64,000 nucleotides of DNA from Synaphobranchus kaupii (GCA_029718625.1 CM056376.1:29294424-29358423), one strand, 5' to 3'; numbered from the stretch's first letter, positions 47,701-63,361 are shown. The notes: generated by a model not told the origin, from the sequence alone. A program made the numbers and translations.

Positions 47701-50480
47701 GAATGGCAAGTGCAAACTTTTCTTTCCCAAGGGGCCCTCATAGGGGTAACTTGGGAAATAAAGATTTTTTTTCCTAAAACCAGAACCAGGAATGAAGATC
47801 ACTGCTCTAATGTGAAGCGATTGGAGATTCTCTGCTTTAGAACATTCTTGTAGAAGTGGCTCTAAGTGCACGCTGTGGTCAGATGACCCTAAATTGGGGG
47901 GGGGTCCAGTCCAGAGTCTTGTTATGTCTGGTTTGGCAGGTAACGTACTGATAAAAGGTTCTCGAGGACAGGGCCATATAGAGACCTTTTGATGGGCAGG
48001 TGCTCAAAGTGAGAAAAGGGCGCACCAACCCGGAAACACCGTTTTACCACACCCAGTTATTGCACAGAATATATTTAACCAAAATGAATGAATGAAGATT
48101 AATGACAGCAACAATAATAATACAAATATGCATTTTTTAAAAATCTAATTAAAAGGGCACATCGGGCATTTTGGGCAAAACGGGCTGGCCCCATACGCCC
48201 GCTCAAGGAAGACTCCAAACTACAGTGCTTGAAATCGGCCAAAATGATAGGGGGCATGGAGGGATACGGATGGCAAACTCTGGGTTACTTTACAAATGGT
48301 GACTGAGAGAGATCAATGGATGCCTAAAAGCAAGAGGTCCAGATCCAAAACCAACAGATGACTCTCCAGGGCCAGGGTTGAAGACCCCTTCTATTCAAGT
48401 TTTTTTTTTTTTTTGGGGAGGGGGGGTTACAGATTACAGAAAGCACATATTCTGGGCTCTGGTTTAAAAGTGATCGTGTATTAATCTAGGCATTTCAGAA
48501 AGAGAGGCGTTCCACAAAACTTGAATTTCCCTCAGTGCTTAAAAACAGCGGCTGAATTCAAAAGTACATGTAGAATCTTAGCACCCAGCTGTTATCAGAG
48601 TACGCTGGGACTTATGGAAGGGGAAATCTGTCTCTCTCTCTCCCTGGCTGTTCATTAATTTGTCTGGTTACGAGGGAGAAAAAGCAGGATTTAGTAAGTA
48701 ATATTCTTTTTGCTGATCCCAGGTAGAAAAATGTGTTGACCAGCTATAAAGAAGAACACAGCCCTTTTCTGGCTAGAGGCCATGAGAGAGATTAGATAAG
48801 ATAGAATGTACTATCCATTTCATGTAAGTGCATTTTGTTAGGTCAGCAACAAGTAAAATAAATATATTCCTCATACAGAAATTAAAAATTAAGATCATGG
48901 AATTTAAAATACAGAATGTGTAAGTTGCATAAATCAGGGTTTTAACAAATAATTTATGGATTCTCAGATGTATTATGTATTATCCTGATCTATCAAAACA
49001 TTATTTTTTCATGGGGTTCTTTTGCCATGCAAATTAAATGAAAGTGTATGTAAAATTCAGAAAGAATGTCAGTGATAGTAGAAATATTCTGGTTCATAAG
49101 GAGCCTATATTGTTTCTTACTTGAATGACTGCATGATGAGATAAAACGCAAAGCAGTGTGAAGCAGGAAGGCACATTTCTTCTCAGCTCTGACTGCGGAT
49201 AACTTTCACAACTTGCCCTTGATATTTTGAAAGGCATTTTATTTTTATTAAGACTGAAATGTGTGGCTTTGTCTGTGGGGCGGCCGTCTCTCAGGCCATG
49301 TACCGGCTCCCCTTGTGTGGTTTGCGGGTTTGAATCCTGCTGCTGTGGCACTTCCTGTGCTGTGGTCTTGTCTCTATCTGTAACCCTCTCTGCTTTCCCA
49401 GGGCCTGAATAAAGCAGAAAATACAAAAACAGGGCAGTCTGTCCACTGGCGGTTTTTAAAAGAAAAACTCAGATTCAGAACTGCGTCCCTAACCAATAGT
49501 CCGGACCATTTGAAAATGCTGTAAAGCCGCCCTTAGTTATGCCTGTAGGAGATACTGTTCTGTTGCACTTACTACTGCACTCAAAACCTTTTTTTTGGCT
49601 GTCAACTCTCTTTAGTCCCCACCAGAATTGTTTAAAAAAATGTGTTTGTCACCATTTGTACAGAGGAAACACAAAGATTTGACTGAAGATCACATGACCA
49701 TATTGGGAGCTTTTGATTCGTCTGTATCTGTCTGTCTCTAAATCCATTTGCGGTATCTGGAAGCTTGCAAGGCCTGATTAATTTTTGCCAATGAGGCATT
49801 TTACAATTTTGCAAGGTTGAACTGGCATGAGTTTAGTACGTTGTAGAATGCTGCCATCTTGTGGTCACCCAGGTAATAGCAACATTCTTGCTTTTAACTT
49901 CCTATCCCCAAATCAATGTGGTAATTTGCTAAGCTTTAGATTGATTTTATTTAGGAAAATCTCTTTTGCTGGCCCCTGCAGTACTGGTTTGTTATTTTGA
50001 TAAATTAATTTTTTCCTTACAGTGTGAAAGAAGGTGAGAAGTCTTCACAATTGTATACTATGACCATCAAAACCATAATTTAGCAGCCGTGTTGCAACAT
50101 GAAGCTCAAAGCAATATTTCCCATGCCAGTGAAAAACTCAGAAATATAATAGCCAATTAGAATATAAAAATAAGTCTAATTATATAAGTAAACATTATTT
50201 ATATAGCGGTATTGTTACACAGCACTTTTCATAACTGAGGTCAGGGTAGGGGACAGATACGTGCTGTAGGTTTCAGGGTGACGGACGATACGATACAGGG
50301 TGATGGTCCAAATTCTTATGAAAACACTCCTCTGTCCTCGTTTCCTCATCCCCTACTTCCCTTTCATGTTTTCCTGTGATGTGTTTGGAAGGAATCATGG
50401 AAAGGTAGCAAAGTGCGGAAACCTTTTAAAGAATGCAGAATGCAACCTGTGTTTTTAAGGCTTAACAAAGGTAATCTGAG
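47701..50480. other. Intergenic sequence without recognised genes
   Basis: Contains a T-run at 48400-48420 and fragments resembling hAT MITE ends (near 47775-47815 and 48365-48395). A box-B-like GGGTTTGAATCC sits at 49327-49338 in a possible old SINE. No coding signal was found. Confidence 0.45.
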
Positions 50481-50484
50481 CTAA

Positions 50485-53120
50485 TTTCTGGTCAGCCACA
50501 GGTGAGCGTACCTGTATGTGACTGCTGATCAACCTCAGGTGAGTGTCTGTATGTGATTAGTGATAAACCTCAGGTGAGTGTGTCTGTATGTGATTAGTGA
50601 TAAACCTCAGGTGAGCATTCCTGTATGTGATTAGTGATAAACCTCAGGTGAGCATACCTGTATGTGATTAGTGATAAACCTCAGGTGAGCGTACCTGTAT
50701 GTGACTGCTGATCAACCTCAGGTGAGTGTCTGTATGTGATTAGTGATAAACCTCAGGTGAGTGTGTCTGTATGTGATTAGTGATAAACCTCAGGTGAGCA
50801 TACCTGTATGTGATTAGTGATAAACCTCAGGTGAGCATACCTGTATGTGATTAGTGATAAACCTCAGGTGAGTGTGTCTGTATGTGATTAGTGATCAACC
50901 TCAGGTGAGTTTGTCTGTATGTGATTAGTGATAAACCTCAGGTGAGTGTGTCTCTATGTGATTAGTGATAAACCTCAGGTGAGTGTGTCTGTATGTGATT
51001 AGTGATAAACCTCAGGTGTGTGTCTGTATGTGATTAGTGATAAACCTCAGGTGTGTGTCTGTATGTGATTAGTGATAAACCTCAGGTGAGCGTACCTGTA
51101 TGTGATTAGTGATAAACCTCAGGTGTGTTTGTATGTGATTATTGATAAACCTCAGGTGAGTATACCTGTATGTGACTGCTGATCAAACTCAGGGGAGTGT
51201 GTCTGTATGTGATTAGTGATAAACCTCAGATGAGTGTGTCTGTATGTGATTAGTGATAAACCTCAGGTGAGTGTGTCTGTATGTGATTAGTGATAAACCT
51301 CAGGTGAGTGTGTCTATATGTGATTAGTGATCAACCTCAGGTGAGTGTGTCTGTATGTGATTAGTGATCAACCTCAGGTGTGTCTGTATGTGATTATTGA
51401 TAAACCTCAGTTGAGTGTGTCTGTATGTGATTAGTGATAAACCTCAAGTGAGCATACCTGTATGTGACTGCTGATTAACCTCAGGTGAGCATACCTGTAT
51501 GTGACTGCTGATCAACCTCAGGTAACCGTGTCTGTATGTGATTAGTGATAAACCTCAGATGAGCATACCTGTATGTGACTGCTGATTAACCTCAGGTGAG
51601 CGTACCTGTATGTGACTGCTGATCAACCTCAGGTGAGTGTGTCTGTATGTGATTAGTGATAAACCTCAGGTGAGTGTGTCTGTATGTGATTAGTGATAAA
51701 CCTCAGGTGAGTGTGTCTGCATGTGATTAGTGATAAACCTCAGGTGAGCGTACCTGTATGTGATTAGTGATAAACCTCAGGTGAGTGTGTCTGTATGTGA
51801 CTGCTGATCAACCTCAGGTGGGTGTGTCTGTATGTGATTAGTGATAAACCTCAGGTGAGCATACCTGTATGTGACTGCTGATTAACCTCAGGTGAGTGTG
51901 TCTGTATGTGATTAGTGATAAACCTCAGGTCAGCGTACCTGGTGAGTGTGTCTGTATGTGATTAGTGATAAACCTCAGGTGAGCGTACCAGTATGTGATT
52001 AGTGATAAACCTCAGGTGAGTGTGTCTGTATGTGACTGCTGATCAACCTCAGGTGAGTGTGTCTGTATGTGATTAGTGATGAACCTCAGGTGAGCGTACC
52101 TGTATGTGACTGCTGATTAACCTCAGGTGAGCGTACCTGTATGTGACTGCTGATCAACCTCAGGTGAGTGTGTCTGTATGTGATTAGTGATAAACCTCAG
52201 GTGAGTGTGTCTGTATGTGATTAGTGATAAACCTCAGGTGAGCGTACCTGTATGTGATTAGTGATAAACCTCAGGTGAGCATACCTGTATGTGACTGCTG
52301 ATTAACCTCAGGTGAGTGTGTCTGTATGTGATTAGTGATAAACCTCAGGTCAGCGTACCTGGTGAGTGTGTCTGTATGTGATTAGTGATAAACCTCAGGT
52401 AAGTGTGTCTGTATGTGATTAGTGATAAACCTCAGGTGAGCGTACCTGTATGTGATTAGTGATAAACCTCAGGTGAGTGTGTCTGTATGTGACTGCTGAT
52501 CAACCTCAGGTGAGTGTGTCTGTATGTGATTAGTGATAAACCTCAGGTCAGCGTACCTGGTGAGTGTGTCTGTATGTGATTAGTGATAAACCTCAGGTGA
52601 GCGTACCTGTATGTGATTAGTGATAAACCTCAGGTGAGCATACCTGTATGTGACTGCTGATTAACCTCAGGTGAGTGTGTCTGTATGTGATTAGTGATAA
52701 ACCTCAGGTCAGCGTACCTGGTGAGTGTGTCTGTATGTGATTAGTGATAAACCTCAGGTGAGTGTGTCTGTATGTGACTGCTGATCAACCTCAGGTGAGT
52801 GTGTCTGTATGTGATTAGTGATGAACCTCAGGTGAGCATACCTGTATGTGACTGCTGATTAACCTCAGGTGAGTGTGTCTGTATGTGATTAGTGATAAAC
52901 CTCAGGTCAGCGTACCTGGTGAGTGTGTCTGTATGTGATTAGTGATAAACCTCAGGTAAGTGTGTCTGTATGTGATTAGTGATAAACCTCAGGTGAGCGT
53001 ACCTGTATGTGATTAGTGATAAACCTCAGGTGAGCGTACCTGTATGTGACTGCTGATTAACCTCGGGTGAGTGTGTCTGTATGTGACTGCTGATCAACCT
53101 CAGGTGAGGGTACCTGTGGC
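50485..53120. repeat. 2.6-kb minisatellite of about 36-bp units carrying CAGGTGAGT
   Basis: Units read GTGTGTCTGTATGTGATTAG then TGATAAACCTCAGGTGA, alternating with a variant TACCTGTATGTGACTGCTGA then TCAACCTCAGGTGAG. Higher-order blocks of several units repeat, for example those with GGTCAGCGTACCTGGTGAG. Confidence 0.96.
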
Positions 53121-54325
53121 ATATGATGAGCTTAAGGTGAGTATGTCTATGTGATTTGTGATCATCCCCAGGTGAGCATACCTGTTAGTGAGGCTGCTGC
53201 TGTCCAAGGTCCTGCAGGTTGCCAAAATTGTAGGAAGGAACAGGAACAGCCACAAAGGAGGAGCCACTCTCTCAAGGTCTTCTATATCTTTTTGTTCATG
53301 TCATGCGATGCCCAGAACTACACACAATACTTTAAGTCTTGAATTTGAATAACATCAATAACATCCTCTTTTAATTTTTACTCAACCACCTTTCCCCCTA
53401 GCCCCTTGTTTTAGTGTACCAACCTTGTTCATCACAAATTGGGCGAAGTTTTATGTTTGTATATGCGTAACATTTGTTCAGAGGGTGTACATTATAAATC
53501 CTAGTTTATACATTTTAATTAAAAATAATTGGAGGTTGACTTCAAGTAAAGTTTTTATATGTATAATTTTAGGACTGGAGTCCTTTTGAATTCAATTAAC
53601 CGAATTTTTCAGCGATAGCCTACCCCGCTCGTTGGCAATGCTACAAAACAAACATCGCATAATAAATTAATTAATGAAATAAAGTAAGAAGCACATCAAA
53701 CCAGTTATGTTTATTTGCTTGAATGTAGGCTTACATAACAATAAAAAAAATTTGTTTTGTTTTAATTGCTGGGAAGTAATCGCTTTCATCAATGAGGAGT
53801 AAGGCCTATGTATATTCACCTATTAGCTAGCAGCTAAAATTACATATGAACCTTCAAACAGTTTAACCGTTAATAAATTCCTATACTTCTCTGTTAAATA
53901 TTCTCCCCAAAGTTTGCTGAGGACGATGTGCCTGGAATTCCCTTAAATCACACGTAGCCAAGGTAACACTTCCCAGCTGATGTAATGTAGAGTTAAGCGG
54001 CTGCTGCTGCATTCAGAGCGACTTCCACCGGAGGGAAAACCCGCTATAGCAACGAGGGGAGGAAAAGCGAGAGGGGAAAAAAGACGAGATCTGACAACAT
54101 GGCGCACTTTTTCTGGGAAAACTTTGCCTAGAACTCCAACGGTATTCTCTGATGTAAAACGCTAACGCTTTGGTTGCCAACTTTTGCATGCAACGGGAGA
54201 TCCTATGAACTGAAAAGTTTTCGGGAAGGACACGGGATTGTTTTTATTTTTTATCGCTGTGGAAAGTATCCTGGGATGAAAGTTGTCCGTTGGTTTGACT
54301 GGACAGCAAAGCGCACTGGAACAGT
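53121..54325. other. Upstream region and likely promoter/5' UTR of ttc28
   Basis: The sequence becomes GC- and CpG-richer from about 53980 to 54360. That stretch includes GAGAGGGGAAAAAAGACGAG and an upstream ATG in ATGGCGCAC at 54100. This would fit a TATA-less promoter and 5' leader, but no core element is clear. Confidence 0.35.
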
Positions 54326-54355
54326 ATGGAGAAGCAGGGAACACGGAGAGAAAAG
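54326..54355 (+). CDS. ttc28: Possible first coding exon of ttc28 (ten codons)
   Basis: ATG at 54326 opens MEKQGTRREK and stops at a good donor, AAAAG|GTAAAC, in phase 0. That matches the phase-0 start of the TPR exon at 63368. Vertebrate TTC28 also starts with ME and a charged or proline-rich leader before the TPRs. Another start elsewhere in the 9-kb intron cannot be excluded, so this is inference. Confidence 0.4.
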
Positions 54356-57180
54356 GTAAACGGGTCCCGAGCGACAGCTGCCTGCGTCTTGGGTTAAATG
54401 ACTTAAAACGAGACTTGAGGAGAAACTACAGAAGCTATTTGCTCATTGTTTTCAGCTGTCCTGTCTGCGCAATGTGCGCATTCCTCATACGCTGGAGCGT
54501 CTCGCACAAACGTCACAAAAATTTCAAATCGATTTCCCAGTCCGGCATATTTTGTAAAGTATCTCGGTATATTACTGTCAGTGGGGGAATTTGTAAGATC
54601 TCTTTGTGTTGTAGACGTATGTACCTATTGCTAACTACTACTTTGTAACTATGCAGAAACGCCGTTGCCAGTTAGATTAGGGGTTGCTGAGCGAGAGCTT
54701 TGCAGTAGCTATTTCATTAGTCTAGTCTGGGTACTATTGTTATTTCTGCACGGAAGTAGCGCAGCTGGCTCCGCTTTCACATCAATCCCGAGTCCAGCTC
54801 CAACAAGCAAACGGCGGCACGTCTTGACTTTTTTGTAACTAGTTTTTGTTATCGCAACGAAGCCGTGCAATTGCAGTTGTTTTCTAGTTTCATTGCAAGA
54901 CATTAAAATAGCCTAACGTAGCTATTTCAGAGGAAAGGGGCGGAAGCATTTTTTGGAGTTAAAACAGAGGCAGAGGGCCAAACACATTTTGCTTTATTTT
55001 GAAAATGCGGTTATGCCGCACAAATGTTTGTAGGCGTAACGCCCGTTCAGCCGTTACAACTTGGTTAAAGCAAAAAAACAAATGATGGAGTGTCCGTTAT
55101 GTGTAACACAATGTTTTCAATCACAGTTCACGCCTCCTGAATGTTGTAGGCTATGGCCTTGAGGCTAATCTGTTTGTAAACCTTGATGAATAGCAAAATG
55201 AACAAACGATGCGCATTATGAATATTGTGCTTTATGGTCTGTTAGGCAGTTGACATGAGCGCGATAGGGTCATTTGCGATATATTTTAAATAAGAAGTAA
55301 ATTTTTCAAAGTTGTATTCAAGTGTCCCACCGCTCTGGGAAGGAGACAGTCGAGGCACGGTCCCGTCTCTTCCTGTGCTGCTACTTGGAGCTGTCAGCTG
55401 AAGAGATAGCCTAGCTGTTGTGGGCCACTTTGCCTGTTGTGAGTGTATCAATCATACATAGACTGTATAAAGATATAAATCCGCAACATTGCTAGCTACG
55501 CGATTAGCTTCTGCAGCGCGCCGTCAGAAGACAGCCCAACTTTACTAAATTGATTTGTGAGACACATCTTTTGGGGACATTCAAGGGGCCCATCGGTCCT
55601 ACTGTCTCACCCCACAATTTAATACATGTTTTTAGGGGAAAAAATATAAAGTAACGTGAAATTTCTTTTGCTGATTAAAAAAATATGAAACAATTTGGGG
55701 CAAACAGGAACCGGGGCCTGGTACCAGGGGTCGTGGAATTTCCATGTAAATTGGGCTGTTTGGGCCTTGTTTTCCGAGTGTTGTTATTTTCTGTATTCCT
55801 TTGAGTTGGAATGCAGGTGTTTTGTATTTTGAGTTGGGAAACCGACAGTGGAAGATGCTGGACCTGTGTGATCTGTTCCAGGTCAGCTCTTAATGTAGTT
55901 TGTGTGTAATCACCTTCGTGGATGCCCTCCACTGAACCCAAACTGAATCTGTAGTGGGACGCTACGCTAATGGTTTTGTTTTCTGGAAAAGCGGGGGAAA
56001 TCAAGGGATCTCTGAAAGAGGCAGTGAGTGTAGGCCACAGAAATGTGCCTGCCGTGTTTGGTCATTCTGTGGCTTTAACTGCAAACAAGCATCTGACACG
56101 CTTTTGCTCAAACGGCCGCGGTTACTTCCAGTCAAATGGGTACATATTTGAGAGGATTTTGAAGGCAAAGCTCATTAACATACATTGTTAGCTTGGTGTT
56201 TTTTTGCTTGTTAATACTTGAAAGTGCCATAGTGCTATATCAGGCAAAACCATTAAAATGCAAAAAGTCTCTTCCGTACACAGTCTTATTGTACGACTGC
56301 CAGAAGAGAGAAGACCCAAATTGTTTGTGAGGCATTTGTACAAGTAAGTGTATCAGTAATTTATTTATAATTTCTGCTATGCATAATCGGAATATGTTTT
56401 TTTGGTGCAATGCATTGTGTTTATATTGTAAGTCCCTTTGGACAAGAGCATGTGCTAAATGGTAATAATTCCAGTGAGAGGGAGAGATGCACTCTGCACC
56501 GGGGAAGCCAGGGTCTGCTAGTGCTCCTGTGTTAGTGAGTGTGTGAGCGAGAGAAATTCAAAGAAGTCCATACATTTATAGTGTATTGTCGTAGATTACA
56601 TTTTAAATAGAATTTCTGTGAAAAAGCATTTATTTGTTTTGTTTAGGAATGTGGAATTCTGATAGAACTGATGAAACTGAATGCTTTTCTGCCTGCCCCT
56701 GTGCTTGAACATTCAGGGGTTTGGAGTTGTTTTGTTTGTTGTTGCTGCAGACGTAGTCCCGACTGTTAATCAAAGACAATTTCTACTCCTAGTTCCTTGG
56801 TTATTTTGACCCAAGAGATCTGGTGTCAGTATTATTCAGTTCCAGTGGTGGGATAATGTGAAGATAGTCACTATCTCGCGTTGATTGGGGATCTTTGGTC
56901 CAATCATGGTCCTAATAGAGCTGCTAGTGGTTTGACAGCTAGCTGGGCTCAGATGGCTGTTTCTGCTGCGATCGCTGCTGTGACACTCTCTGTTCCTCAG
57001 GCGTATATTAAAACGGTCCTCCGGCAGATGCAGTGGTTTGAAAACATGTCATCAGGCTAAAAGAGGAATGATTTCCCTGTTGTTTTCCCGTCCGACTGAA
57101 GGAGATGGGCCCAGATGTTGCAGGAGCTGCTGGCTGGTGTCAGGGAAGTGGGGCTTGTCTGCCTGTGTATGTGCGCACCA

Positions 57181-57215
<35 letters not shown>

Positions 57216-57340
57216 TATACACATTTGTCTGTGTGTAGACTGTATGTTATTCTGTCTGAGGCTGAGCACAGTTTGTATGTGTGTAGTTTGTGTGTCTGAC
57301 TGTCTGTACATTTTCCATGTGAGCATGCTCGGTATATATA
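54356..57340. other. ttc28 intron (or intergenic), 5' part
   Basis: AT-rich sequence with no gene motif. An L2-like tail lies at 56429-56475 (GTAAGTCCCTTTGGACAAGA). GT and TA microsatellites lie at 57181-57213, just before the transposon. Confidence 0.45.
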
Positions 57341-57342
57341 TA

Positions 57343-58976
<1,634 letters not shown>

Positions 58977-59320
58977 TATAATCTGTGTATGTGACTGAGT
59001 GTGTGTGCATGTAGTATTTACGCAATGTGTGTGTAGTATGTAGTGTTTGTCCACAAGTGTAGTGTGTGAAGTGTTAGTGTATAGTATGTAGAGTTTGTGT
59101 GTGCAGTGTGTATATGTACATGTGTGTGTATTGTGTGTATAGTGTGTGTGTTAGTGTGTATGTTTGTGCAGTGTGTATAGTGTGTGTATAGTGTGTAGTA
59201 TGTGTTGTGTGTGTATAGTGTGTCTGGCTAGACCTTAGTCATTATTTCTGTATTTCTACCCTCCACCTCCTGGTTCCTTCCTCTCCTGCAGGGTTCTGGG
59301 TAAACAGCCTGTCGTCTTAT
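58977..59320. repeat. Degenerate GTGTGTAGTATGTAG-type repeats
   Basis: Irregular GT-rich units surround the transposon insertion site on its right side; similar GT-rich sequence precedes it, so the transposon probably landed in this array. Confidence 0.75.
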
Positions 59321-59419
59321 CTGTGCCCACAGGGCAGACACTCCAGTTCCCCACATGTTACACACCTCCCAGCCTCTCTGTACAGATACACAAGGGCCTG
59401 CAATGGCCTCACAGAGACA

Positions 59420-59536
59420 AACTTACACACACACACAGCTATAACACTGTCCTCACAGAGACAAACTCACACACACACACACACACACACCGATATAACA
59501 CTGTCCTCACAGAGACACTTACACACACACACGCAC

Positions 59537-59626
<90 letters not shown>

Positions 59627-59630
59627 CACT

Positions 59631-59664
<34 letters not shown>

Positions 59665-59700
59665 GCACGCACGCACGCACACACACACACACACACACAC
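59420..59700. repeat. (CA)n and (CT)n microsatellites
   Basis: Long CA blocks (about 59529-59624 longest) and CT at 59635-59661, with interspersed ACTGTCCTCACAGAGACA units. Confidence 0.95.
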
Positions 59701-59804
59701 ATTTTTAGAAACTTGGGCTGTGTCTGTATTCTTGTTCTTTCCCAGACCAAAAAAAAAAGGAAAACAAAAAAATTTCAAGAAAAGTAACAACAAAAAAAGA
59801 AAAG

Positions 59805-60082
59805 AAAATGCATCCTCAGATGGGCCTGCAATGTCCTCACAGAGACCCCCACACACACACACACAGATAAAACTGTCCTCACAGAAAATGCCTCCACAGA
59901 TGGGCCTGCAATGTCCTCACAGAGACCCACATACACACACACACAGATTAAACTGTCCTCACAGAAAATGCCTCCACAGATGGGCCTGCAATGTCCTCAC
60001 AGAGACACACATACACACACACACAGATAAAACTGTCCTCACAGAAAATGCCTCCACGGATGGGCCTGCAATGTCCTCACAG

Positions 60083-60133
<51 letters not shown>

Positions 60134-60255
60134 TAACACTGTCCTCACAGGAAATGCCTCCACAGATGGGCCTGCAATGTCCTCACAGAGACACACATAC
60201 ATACAAGGCACGCACTGATAACACTGTCCTCACAGAAAATGCCTCCACAGATGGC
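59805..60255. repeat. About 82-bp minisatellite, five copies
   Basis: Units carry AACTGTCCTCACAGAAAATG, CCTCCACAGATGGGCCTGCA, ATGTCCTCACAGAGACACAC and a variable (CA)n. Related part-units lie at 59395-59520. Confidence 0.93.
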
Positions 60256-61155
60256 CGACGCACACTCATGATGTTACTATGGTACTACAGCCCTTTCTAA
60301 TCCACAATCTCCAGATTGGCTGTAATAACTGTGCATGGTACCTCTGTCACTCATTTTCACACAGAATCCATCTTGGGTTTTTTGGCTTTGTGCCATAACT
60401 AGGCAGCCAACAGACATAATCATAGGTGATGTAACCCAGCATTTTTGTTTTGTTCCTTCATGAGTTTGCGGCTTGAGTTGTCTTCAGCTTCTGCGCTGCG
60501 ACCCGCTGCAGGTCCGTCTCTTGGCGTGTCGCTAGGGAGCCAGAGCGGGACTGGCGTGGAACAAGCTGCCAAACAGCAGCTGAACGTTGGCCGTTCACAG
60601 CATGTTGCCCGTTAAAATATTGTCATGCCGGCTTCAGCTCCCACAGCGGCTGTTTGTTCACGTCCGTGACCCTGCTGGTGGATGAGTAATGCGTAACTCT
60701 CAAAATTGTTATTTGTTTCGGCCACACTTTGTAGGCTACCTACCGTTTCAACCAGGGAAGTTGTATTCTTATTTTGTGTTCAGTAGCTACTAGCCTACCA
60801 CCCAGCTATCTGGCTAGATAAATGACATTAGTGTTACTTAGCCAAGTAGACTGCTAACATTATACTACTTGTGCAGTTAATGAGTTGCGTTAATAAAGCG
60901 ACAAATGCTAGCTCTTTAACCTGCATGAAAAACATACGTGATGAAAAGTGATAACTTGTCCTGCGTTGTAGTCCACAGTTCAGCACTCTTTACTTTCGTC
61001 TCATCCTTTATAAGAGGATGCGAACCTGTATGAACATTTGAGCGATGCTGTTGTGTCTGGACTGTGCATCTCCAGTCCCTGGCGCTGAGTGACCTGACCG
61101 GGAAGAGGCAATACTCGCTAAGCCCTGCTGCGAACGAACATTTAGCATCTCTGAC
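60256..61155. other. ttc28 intron, no recognised feature
   Basis: Unique-looking sequence without coding motifs or clear repeats. Confidence 0.45.
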
Positions 61156-61159
61156 TTAA

Positions 61160-61805
61160 AGGGAAATTTCGGAATTTTGGGCATAATGTCTCAATTACAA
61201 CTTACCCATGATGTAGTTGATTGATGGAAACCATTTTCAGCTAATTCCATGCTGTCCCTTCTTTTGGATATACACACGTTACTAATGCTAGCGCAACTCT
61301 ATGGCAACCGGTAGCATCCACTACCAAACGCACTTAAACACTCCACAGTGCGCCCAAAGCAAATAAAATACGACGACAGTCTATCTGGGTTATTTTGAGT
61401 GTTTATGCCATCATTTTTGAAGTCAAACTATCGTTGAATCCTTTACTTTGTGCTGACCTAATATTCTCTGTGGAAGTACGGTGGCGGAGCGAATGTGGCC
61501 ATTGCAACTTGTTACTCTTCTTTGTTGTTGTCGACCAGTGCCGGCACTACATTCGTTGGTAACGTAAAGTATCGCTCCCCCGATAGACTCGTCGTATTTT
61601 ATTTGCTTTGGGTGCACTGTGGAGTGTTTAAGTGCGTTTGGTAGTGGATGCTACCGGTTGCCATAGAGTTGCGCTAGCATTAGCAACGTGTGTATGTCCA
61701 AAAGAAGGGACAGCATGGAATTAGCTGAAAATGGTCTCCATCAATCAACTGCATCATGGGTAAGTCGTAATTGAGACATTATGTCCAAAATTCCGAACTA
61801 TCCCT
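61160..61805. mobile_element. Foldback/MITE DNA element with about 225-bp inverted repeats
   Basis: The arms 61160-61386 and 61582-61805 are near-perfect reverse complements (for example GCTAGCGCAACTCTATGGCA pairs with TGCCATAGAGTTGCGCTAGC). They enclose about 195 bp of unique centre. The outer ends AGGG...CCCT are bordered by TTAA on both sides. No coding capacity. Confidence 0.88.
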
Positions 61806-62146
61806 TTAACATGGAGCTTTTGTGTTCCATCACTAAGGCTCTGCTTCAGACTCCCTGCATACACATCCATCCCACTGAATACTTTTCTCTTTCCTCTCCT
61901 CCTCTCTACTCATTGTTTAATTCCAATATTCTTTCTCTCTCTCTTGCACTCTCCTGACTCTTTCCCACACTCTCTCCCTCTCTTTAACTCTCTTTCCCTC
62001 TCCTCCTCCCTCCTTTTTCTCCCTCCCTCTCTCTCTGGAAGTAATTACCCTGCCACTGTACTGTCCCAGGATGGGTGTGGTGAGAATGAGGGATTGAGAG
62101 GAGGATGGGAGCTCCCTCCTCTCTGTTCCCTACCTCTCTCTCCCTC

Positions 62147-62214
<68 letters not shown>

Positions 62215-63326
62215 TCTCTCTCCCCCTCTCTCTCTCTCTCTCTTCACTTTCTCTCTCTGGTTCTGTTGGTTTTCCAGTTCTGAAGTCCTCCTCTAATGCC
62301 TCTCAGTGCATGCCCCCTTTCGCAGTTTAAAGGGGTCTCTCTCCAACTCTCAGAGGGTCAGCTGAATCCTGGAGCCAAATCCCATATCCCACGGTACAGC
62401 CACGCCAAACTCACGAAATTGAAATAGAGAACGCGGCACTGAGGGCTGAAACAGCTCTGCAGGGCCATATCTTATGATCTGTGGTGAGAGACAATTTAAC
62501 CCATTGAAGTAGGTTTGTTGGAATGTTTTATTTTCTTAAAAATTCAAAAAGGCAGTGTTCTAGAACTCCATTGTTACATCAGCATTAGAATGTCACTTAA
62601 GACAGGGGTTTTCAACTGGTTTTGATCCAGGGGCCCCCCACTTAGGCGCAAAGGCATCCTGGGGACCCCCATCATAAGTTAAAAAGGGTAATATATAAAA
62701 AAGACAAATACTAATACAAATTAATGTATTTGCTTTGTGGACAGGAGTGGCCCTGCACAGCCATCTTCCTGTGTGCATGCGCTGGCTTGGCATGTTGGCG
62801 TGATGAATTGCGTGTTCTTGGAACCCACACTCCCCAAGGTCACTGTTGCCTTTTCATTTTTATTTTATTTATTTATTTTTTTGCGCGGTGGTTCTAAAGC
62901 CTCTGTGGCCCTGCTGCGGGTCTGACCACATCAAACGCTTTGTTCTCCTCACGGAACCCAGAATCTAAACCTCACCTCCTACTGCGTTTGGCTCATGGGC
63001 CCCCTGGGAGAGTGGGCGTCCGAGCTCCATGCAAAACAGGCTCCCTCTCTCTCTCTCTCTGTCTTTCTTTCCATCTCTTCCTTTTTGCTCGCTTTCCCTT
63101 TCTCCATCCCTCTCTTTCAGTTTGCAGCTGTCACATCTCCCTCAATCTCTTTTTCTGTTTCTCACCTTCACACCCTCTACTCTCCCTCTCTTCCGCTCCT
63201 CCCTCTCTCTTTTCTTCCTCCTCTCCCTAGTTTAGTGTTGTGTGTAGTATACTCTAATGGAGGGTAGAGGAATTGACAGGGTGTGGTTTTGATGTTGACT
63301 GTGGGTCAGTAATCTCAGACACTCAG

Positions 63327-63361
<35 letters not shown>

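Noticed and set aside
49260..49400. tRNA-derived SINE around GGGTTTGAATCC
   Set aside because: A single box-B-like string without a clear box A or tail is too weak to call.
54174..54359. Frame MPTFACNGRSYELKSF as the ttc28 start
   Set aside because: It is in a different frame from the phase-0 junction and ends just after the donor with no similarity to TTC28.
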